The notes below the pieces were generated by a model. That model saw only the letters and a list, made by a program, of their open reading frames with translations. It had not been told where the DNA came from and did not search any database. A stretch of 17,423 bases of DNA from Anaerolinea sp. (GTDB lineage: Bacteria; Chloroflexota; Anaerolineae; JAAEKA01). Positions within the stretch are counted from its first letter, which is position 1, and each line of letters opens with the position of its first letter. The stretch lies in the NCBI GenBank assembly GCA_014879765.1, contig JACSRL010000346.1, positions 1-17,423 of the forward strand, in the 5' to 3' direction. The position numbers and the translations under genes are program-made. Of this stretch, positions 13,057-17,423 are shown piece by piece.

Positions 13057-14007
13057 GTGCCCCAAGTCGCCTATCTCTTCCCCGGACAGGGTTCCCAGGC
13101 CGTCGGCATGGCCCGGGCCTTGGTCGATCGCTATCCCGCGGCGGCTGAGGCCATGGCCGAGGCCGACGACGTGCTGGGCTTTGGCCTCTCCACCCTCTGT
13201 TTCGAGGGGCCAGAGGAGACCCTGACCGACACCATCAACGCTCAACCTGCCCTGCTGGCCGCCAGCGTGGCGGTTTTGCGCGCCCTGGATCAGGCGCTGC
13301 CGGGCCTGCCGGCGCCGGTCGCCGTGGCCGGCCACAGCATGGGCGAGTATTCGGCGCTGGTGGCGGCCGGCTCGTTGAGCTATCCCGACGCGCTGCGCCT
13401 GGTGCGCGAGCGCGGCCGGCTGATGAAAGAGGCCGGCCAGCGCAGCCCCGGCGGCATGGTCGCGATCCTGGGCCTGGAGGTCGCGCAGGTGGTGGCACTC
13501 TGCACGCAGGCGGCCGATCTGAGCCGCGGCGTGGTGCAGATGGCCAACGACAACTGCCCCGGCCAGACGGTGATCTCCGGCGACGATCAGTCGCTGGAAC
13601 TGGCCATGGACCTGGCCCGCCAGGCCGGCGCCAAGAAAGTGGTGCGCCTGGCGGTCAGCATCGCGGCCCATTCGCCGCTGATGGCGCCAGCCGCGGCCGC
13701 GCTGCGCCAGGCCGTCGCGGCCATCGACGTCCGGCCGCCGGCCATGCCGGTGATCGGCAACGTACACGCCCAGCCGCTGTTGACGGTGGAGGCGATCCGC
13801 GCCGATCTGGCCGCCCAGTTGACCGAATCGGTGCGTTGGACCGAGTCCATGCGCTGGCTGGCCGGCCAGGGGATCGACCTGGTGGCGGAGATCGGCTCCG
13901 GCGACGTGTTGACTAACCTGATGAAACGCATCGAGCGCGGCGTCACCCGCCTGGCCGTGGGCGACCCGGAAGGCATCGAGCGGCTGCGCGCCGCGACGCA
14001 GGACTGA
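13057..14007 (+). CDS. fabD: Malonyl-CoA:ACP transacylase
   Basis: A 316-residue enzyme that moves malonyl from CoA to acyl carrier protein, supplying type II fatty-acid synthesis. Motifs: FPGQGSQ (8-14, oxyanion-hole Gln11), GHSMGEYSA (92-100) with nucleophile S94, the usual Arg in RERGRLM, and AAHSPLM with catalytic H205. Length is typical. GTG at 13057 is chosen because AGGTG lies six bases before it; another GTG at 13048 would add three residues but has no ribosome binding site. fabG follows 21 bp later. No acpP or fabF is present in the window, so the rest of the pathway must be elsewhere. Confidence 0.96.
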   Translation: MPQVAYLFPGQGSQAVGMARALVDRYPAAAEAMAEADDVLGFGLSTLCFEGPEETLTDTINAQPALLAASVAVLRALDQALPGLPAPVAVAGHSMGEYSALVAAGSLSYPDALRLVRERGRLMKEAGQRSPGGMVAILGLEVAQVVALCTQAADLSRGVVQMANDNCPGQTVISGDDQSLELAMDLARQAGAKKVVRLAVSIAAHSPLMAPAAAALRQAVAAIDVRPPAMPVIGNVHAQPLLTVEAIRADLAAQLTESVRWTESMRWLAGQGIDLVAEIGSGDVLTNLMKRIERGVTRLAVGDPEGIERLRAATQD

Positions 14008-14028
14008 CGGTCCTTGGAATGGCAACCT

Positions 14029-14784
14029 ATGCGACGATTTGAAGGCAATGTAGCGATTGTAACCGGCGCCAGCCGCGGCATCGGCCGCGGCATTGCCCTG
14101 CGCCTGGCGGACGAGGGCGCCAAAGTGGTGATCAACCATCGCGGCAGCGCGGCCGGCGCCGAGGCCACGGCCGAGGAGATTCGCGCCCGCGGCGGTCAGG
14201 CCCTGGTGATCCAGGCCGATGTGAGCCAGTACGACGAGGCGCAGCGGCTGGTGCAGGAAACGCTGGCGGCCTTCGGCCAGGTGGATGTGCTGGTGAACAA
14301 CGCCGGCCTCACCCGCGACACGCTGATCATGATGATGAAGGAAGAGCAGTGGGACGCGGTGATCGACACCAACCTCAAGAGCGTCTTCAACTGCTGCAAG
14401 GCCGTGGCGCGGCCGATGGTCAAGCGCAAGCGCGGCCGGATCGTCAACATCAGCAGCGTCTCTGGCCTGGCGGGCCAGGCCGGCCAGACCAACTATGCCG
14501 CCAGCAAGTCGGCCGTGATCGGCTTCAGCAAATCGCTGGCCAAGGAGCTGGGCAGCCGCAACATCACCGTCAACGTGGTGGCCCCCGGCTTCGTGCCCAC
14601 GGCGCTGACCGAAGGCATCCTGAGCGAGGGCGACAACACCCAGCGCGCCATCGAGGCCACGCCGCTGGGCCGCCTGGGCACAGCCGAAGATGTGGCCGCA
14701 GCCGTGGCCTTCCTCGCCTCCGACGAAGCCAGTTTCATCACCGGCCAGGTGTTGAGCGTCGATGGCGGGCTGGTGATGCAGTGA
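14029..14784 (+). CDS. fabG: 3-oxoacyl-ACP reductase (FabG, short-chain dehydrogenase)
   Basis: A 251-residue short-chain dehydrogenase, expected to reduce 3-oxoacyl-ACP with NADPH. Motifs: VTGASRGIGRG (11-21, cofactor loop), NNAG (90-93), N115, S143 in NISSVSG and the YAASK pair Y156/K160; a C-terminal SVDGGLVMQ is FabG-like. ATG 14029 gives the standard N-terminus RRFEGNVAIVTG; TTG at 14014 would add five residues. Position directly after fabD supports FabG over other SDRs. The stop codon TGA (14782-14784) lies inside the first unit of a heptamer array that begins at 14781. Confidence 0.93.
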   Translation: MRRFEGNVAIVTGASRGIGRGIALRLADEGAKVVINHRGSAAGAEATAEEIRARGGQALVIQADVSQYDEAQRLVQETLAAFGQVDVLVNNAGLTRDTLIMMMKEEQWDAVIDTNLKSVFNCCKAVARPMVKRKRGRIVNISSVSGLAGQAGQTNYAASKSAVIGFSKSLAKELGSRNITVNVVAPGFVPTALTEGILSEGDNTQRAIEATPLGRLGTAEDVAAAVAFLASDEASFITGQVLSVDGGLVMQ

Positions 14785-14821
14785 GACGTGAAACGTGAAA
14801 CGTGAGGCGTGAAGCGTGAAC
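14781..14821. repeat. GTGARRC heptamer tandem array after fabG
   Basis: Units GTGAGAC, GTGAAAC, GTGAAAC, GTGAGGC, GTGAAGC and a clipped GTGAAC follow each other from 14781. The fabG stop codon is the TGA of the first unit. The units are the reverse complement of the GTTTCAC/GCTTCAC-type units in the array at the window end. Confidence 0.9.
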
Positions 14822-14855
14822 GTGCCCTCTTCTCCCCGTAACCCACAGACGTCCG

Positions 14856-14904
14856 TTCATCCTTCATCCTTCATCCTTCATCCTTCGCCCTTCATCCTTC
14901 TCCC
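14856..14904. repeat. TTCATCC heptamer tandem array
   Basis: Seven units in register: TTCATCC four times, TTCGCCC, TTCATCC and TTCTCCC. The array ends 3 bp before the ATG of the second asp23-type gene, so the region where a Shine-Dalgarno should be is all pyrimidine. With the array at 14781-14821 it accounts for most of the fabG-asp23 gap. Confidence 0.92.
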
Positions 14905-14907
14905 CTT

Positions 14908-15279
14908 ATGGACGAGCACTACGAAACGCCGCCCGGTGTGGTGACGATTGCACCGGGGGTGCTGACTACCATCGTGCGCATGACGACGCTGGCCCACCCA
15001 GATGTGCTGCGCCTGGCCCCGCGCGTGATGACGCCAAACCTGACGCGCCGGCGCAGCAAGAGCGCCCAGGCCGAAGGGCTGCGGGTCGAGGTGGCTGAGG
15101 ATGCCACGGTGACGGTGGATGTCCACGTGATCGCCGATCCCCGCGCCAGCCTGACCGATCTGGGCAAGGTTTTGCAGATGCAGATCGCCCGCGCCCTGGA
15201 ACAGATCGCCGGAATGCAGGTGCGCTCGGTCAATGTCTTCATCGACGAGATCGAGTTTGACGCGGCAGCCAGGAATTGA
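14908..15279 (+). CDS. Asp23/Gls24 family protein (YqhY type)
   Basis: A 123-residue Asp23-fold protein: GVVTIAPGVLTTIVRMTTLAHPDVLRLAPRVM near the N-terminus, then ATVTVDVHVIADPRASLTDLGKVLQMQIARALEQIAGMQVRSVNVFIDEIEF. Firmicutes have yqhY directly before nusB, as here (7-bp gap), and B. subtilis YqhY is linked genetically to acetyl-CoA carboxylase control. Proximity to fabD/fabG fits a fatty-acid connection, but function is inferred. It differs from the copy at 5376-5747 in lacking that copy's GRIAVSQAAI opening and having a basic RRRSKSAQ insertion. The ATG has no Shine-Dalgarno; a pyrimidine-rich heptamer array ends just before it. Confidence 0.87.
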   Translation: MDEHYETPPGVVTIAPGVLTTIVRMTTLAHPDVLRLAPRVMTPNLTRRRSKSAQAEGLRVEVAEDATVTVDVHVIADPRASLTDLGKVLQMQIARALEQIAGMQVRSVNVFIDEIEFDAAARN

Positions 15280-15286
15280 CAACCCT

Positions 15287-15772
15287 ATGAAACTGCGACG
15301 CCAGGCCCGCACCGCTGTGCTCCAGGCGCTTTACGAGGTGGATGTGGCGCATCATCCGCCGGGCGAGGCGCTGGACCGGCGCCTGGGCGAGATGCAACTG
15401 CCGCCGGCCGTGGAAACCTTCGCCCGCCAGCTTCTGGCCGGGGTGTTGGGCTATCGCCAGCCGTTGAACGCGCTGATCAGCCGGCACGCACCCGAATGGC
15501 CGCTGGATCAGATGGCTGTGGTCGATCGCAACATCCTGCGCATGGCCATCTACGAGCTGAGCGACGCCGAGGAGGATACCCCGGCCAAAGTGGCCATCAA
15601 CGAAGCGGTGGAGATGGCCAAGGTCTTTGGCAGCGACAGCAGCCCGCGCTTCATCAACGGCGTGTTGGGGGCGCTGCTGGCCGAAACGCCCCAGCCGACC
15701 CTGGGCGGGGAGCTGCGGGCCGAAGGCTATCACGATTTGACGCCAGCGCCGGCCGGGGCCGTGGCTGCATGA
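15287..15772 (+). CDS. nusB: Transcription antitermination factor NusB
   Basis: A 161-residue all-helical RNA-binding protein which with NusE (S10) promotes rRNA antitermination. Motifs: RRQARTAVLQALYEVD (4-19), VVDRNILRMAIYEL and PAKVAINEAVEMAKVFGSDSSPRFINGVLGAL. It has a 25-residue Ala/Pro-rich C-terminal tail beyond the usual end. ATG 15287 is preferred over an earlier in-frame start at 15233 because it opens directly into the conserved R-R-x-A-R segment; the earlier start lies inside the upstream gene. The stop overlaps the tatB-like start as ATGA. Confidence 0.94.
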   Translation: MKLRRQARTAVLQALYEVDVAHHPPGEALDRRLGEMQLPPAVETFARQLLAGVLGYRQPLNALISRHAPEWPLDQMAVVDRNILRMAIYELSDAEEDTPAKVAINEAVEMAKVFGSDSSPRFINGVLGALLAETPQPTLGGELRAEGYHDLTPAPAGAVAA

Positions 15773-16290
15773 ATTTCCTGGGCATCGGCGCCGGCGAGCT
15801 GTTGCTGGTCCTGGTGGTCATCCTTCTGGTCGTTGGGCCGGAACGCCTGCCGCAGTTGGCCCGGCATTGGGCCAAGTTCAGCAAAACCCTCTCGCAGTTC
15901 ACCCGCACCTGGCAACAGTTCAACGCCGAGATCAACCGCCAACTTTCTCTGGAGGAGATGGCCGGGCCAGTCCCGAGCCCCGCGCCCAAGCCGGCCCCGC
16001 CGCCTGTCGAGACGCCGGCCAGCAATGTCATTGCCCCGCCGGAGCTGGCGGCCGCCAGCCAGCCTCTGGCGGCCGTGGCCGATGCGCTGGCCGCGGCCGT
16101 GGCCGCGCTGAACGCGGCCGCAGCCGCGCTGGCCACGGGCGCGCGGCCTGACGCTGCCGGCGCGTTGAATGTGGCCGCCGGCGCGCTGGCCACGGCCGCC
16201 GATGCGCTGGCCCCCCTGCCCGACGCCGTGGAACCAGCCGCCGCGGCCGCATCGGCAACCTTGCCCGAAGAGGTCCCCCATGAGCAGTGA
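15769..16290 (+). CDS. TatA/TatB-family translocase subunit with Ala-rich tail
   Basis: A 173-residue protein for twin-arginine export. Residues 1-60 are the family part: GIGAGELLLVLVVILLVVGPERLPQLARHW has the N-terminal membrane helix with E10 and a GPERLP hinge, closer to TatB than TatA, followed by an amphipathic helix. From about 68 comes a Pro-rich stretch (VPSPAPKPAPPPVETP) and then about 80 residues of Ala-rich quasi-repeats (AAVADALAAAVAALNAAAAALATG), ending in EEVPHEQ. The gene starts within ATGA at the nusB stop and overlaps tatC by 11 bp, so all three are coupled. No second TatA/B gene is visible here; whether this subunit works alone is open. Confidence 0.87.
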   Translation: MNFLGIGAGELLLVLVVILLVVGPERLPQLARHWAKFSKTLSQFTRTWQQFNAEINRQLSLEEMAGPVPSPAPKPAPPPVETPASNVIAPPELAAASQPLAAVADALAAAVAALNAAAAALATGARPDAAGALNVAAGALATAADALAPLPDAVEPAAAAASATLPEEVPHEQ

Positions 16291-17026
16291 GCAGCAGTGG
16301 GAGCTGCCGCAGTCGATCAAGGCGCTGTTGCCGCACCTGGATGAGCTGCGCCGGCGGCTGATGGTGGCGGTGTTGGCGCTGGCGGTCGGCGCGGCGTTGG
16401 CGTTCATGCTGGCGCCGCGGATTCTGGCCTTCCTCGCCGTGCCCATCGGCGGCCTGGAGGAGCTGCAGGCCATCGAGCTGACCGAGCCGATCAGCGTCTA
16501 CATGCGGGTGTCGCTGTTGGCCGGCGCGATCATCGCCATGCCCATCATTGTCTACGAGGTGATGGCCTTTGTGACGCCGGGGCTGTTGCCGCACGAGCGG
16601 CGCGGCCTGCTGTTGGCGCTGCCCTTCATCTTTCTCTCCTTCCTGGCCGGCGCGGCCTTTGCCTACTACGTCATGCTGCCGGTGGCCGTGCCTTTTCTGG
16701 CCAATTTCGGCGGCATCCAGGGCCATTTCCGCGTCAGCAGCTATCTTGGCTTCACCGCGCGCATCATCCTGTGGGTGGGCGTGGCCTTCGAGATGCCGCT
16801 GATCATCGCCGTGCTGGCGCGGCTGGGCATCGTCACCCCCCGTGCGCTGCGCAGCGGCTGGCGCATCGCCGTCGCCGGCATCGCGATCCTGGCCGCGGTC
16901 ATCACCCCCACGGTGGATCCGGTCAACATGGCCATCGTCATGCTGCCGCTGCTGCTCCTGTACGGGCTGAGCATCGTGCTGGCCACCTGGATGTACCGCC
17001 GGCGGAGAGTGACGAATGAAACGTGA
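16280..17026 (+). CDS. tatC: Twin-arginine translocase subunit TatC
   Basis: A 248-residue, six-helix membrane protein that recognises twin-arginine signal peptides. Conserved parts: HLDELRRRL (19-27), LTEPISVYMRVSL (67-79), FVTPGLLPHERR (97-108), GVAFEMPL with E171 (the buried acidic residue), and ITPTVDPVNMAIVMLPLLLLYGLSI near the C-terminus. The ATG at 16280 has a GAGG about 7 bases upstream and overlaps the tatB-like gene. The last residues VTNET are encoded by heptamer-like units (GTGACGA, ATGAAAC), and the stop TGA lies inside the next unit, so the C-terminus appears to have been set by the repeat array. Confidence 0.95.
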   Translation: MSSEQQWELPQSIKALLPHLDELRRRLMVAVLALAVGAALAFMLAPRILAFLAVPIGGLEELQAIELTEPISVYMRVSLLAGAIIAMPIIVYEVMAFVTPGLLPHERRGLLLALPFIFLSFLAGAAFAYYVMLPVAVPFLANFGGIQGHFRVSSYLGFTARIILWVGVAFEMPLIIAVLARLGIVTPRALRSGWRIAVAGIAILAAVITPTVDPVNMAIVMLPLLLLYGLSIVLATWMYRRRRVTNET

Positions 17027-17106
17027 TGCGTGATGCGTGATGCGTGACGAGTGATGCGTGATGCGTGATGCGTGACGAGTGATGCGTGATGCGTGACGAG
17101 TGATGC
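17009..17106. repeat. GTGATGC/GTGACGA heptamer array overlapping the tatC end
   Basis: Fourteen units in strict 7-bp register. The first two (GTGACGA, ATGAAAC) are inside tatC; then twelve units from 17023 read A A A B A A A B A A B A with A = GTGATGC and B = GTGACGA. The AAAB grouping suggests duplication of 3- or 4-unit blocks. TGA occurs in all three reading frames. Confidence 0.95.
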
Positions 17107-17116
17107 GTCTCACGTT

Positions 17117-17423
17117 CCAAAACTACCTCCCATCCTCACACGCTCCGAGTCACGTTTCACGTTTCACGCTTCACGTTTCATGTCCCAAAACCACCTCCCA
17201 TCCTCACACATTCCGAGTCACGTTTCACGCTTCACGTTTCACGCTTCACGTTTCACGCTTCACGTCCCAAATCCACCTCCCATCCTCACACGCTCCGAGT
17301 CACGTTTCACGCTTCACGCTTCACGTCCCAAAACTACCTCCCATCCTCACACGCTCCGAGTCACGTTTCACGCTTCACGCTTCACGTCCCAAAACCACCT
17401 CCCATCCTCACACATTCCGAGTC
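17117..17423. repeat. Compound array: 33-bp block alternating with TCACGYT heptamers
   Basis: Five copies of a 33-bp block starting CCAAAACYACCTCCC and ending TCCGAG lie at 17117, 17185, 17267, 17328 and 17389. Between them are 5, 7, 4 and 4 heptamers of TCACGTT, TCACGCT or TCACGTC. The heptamers are the reverse complement of the GTGAAAC/GTGAAGC units found after fabG. The blocks vary at three or four positions, with two subtypes (CACACGCT and CACACATT). The array continues past the window end. No gene is visible from 17027 to 17423. Confidence 0.95.

Noticed and set aside
12766..14139. 457-residue minus-strand frame over rpmF and fabD
   Set aside because: Shadow of conserved plus-strand genes; spans the intergenic hairpin and has His/Gly/Gln-rich composition.
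17117..17423. CRISPR-like pattern of 33-bp repeats with 28-49-bp spacers
   Set aside because: The spacers are not unique: all are made of the same TCACGYT heptamers. No cas genes are present, so it is a compound tandem repeat.

Overview
The window is GC-rich bacterial chromosome. The gene order and the divergence of the proteins suggest a Chloroflexota bacterium (Anaerolineae in the broad sense) or a metagenome-assembled relative. That assignment is inference: there is no rRNA or other taxonomic marker here. Core genes are packed tightly, while the gaps between them carry unusually many minisatellite and short tandem-repeat arrays.

Left part (1-5250), mostly minus strand. A 30-bp tandem array (1-134) abuts a divergent AmtB-type ammonium-transporter gene. 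Next come a small DUF6504-like gene and a cinA/pncC amidase gene that overlap by 8 bp. A 28-bp tandem array (2779-2903), built from the reverse complement of the 30-bp unit, precedes a plus-strand gene for a membrane-anchored, cysteine-poor Trm112-like protein. That gene converges on a minus-strand htrA-type serine protease gene, with a palindromic repeat and a strong terminator hairpin between them. rpmB (L28) follows on the minus strand with its own promoter, leader hairpin and terminator.

Right part (5376-17026), all plus strand: asp23-like (yloU type), fakA-like DAK2, fakB-like degV, recG, coaD, a DivIVA/SepIVA-like coiled-coil gene, yceD (DUF177), rpmF, fabD, fabG, a second asp23-like gene (yqhY type), nusB, tatB-like and tatC. 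Spacing is very tight from fakA to the coiled-coil gene and from yqhY to tatC. A perfect-consensus promoter (TTGACA, 17 bp, TATAAT) starts a new unit at yceD. The region links fatty-acid activation (FakA/FakB), fatty-acid synthesis (FabD/FabG), envelope-associated proteins (Asp23 family, SepIVA-like), CoA synthesis, ribosomal proteins, DNA repair and Tat export.

Repeats. The arrays after fabG and tatC are built from GTGANNN heptamers, and in both cases the gene's TGA stop codon lies inside a heptamer. Because 7 and 3 share no factor, these arrays put TGA in all three frames. After tatC the array reverses orientation and becomes a compound repeat: a 33-bp block alternating with 4 to 7 TCACGYT heptamers, running off the window end. 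A palindromic element with GAAACCGG/CCGGTTTC arms occurs as two full copies and one half copy in the left part.
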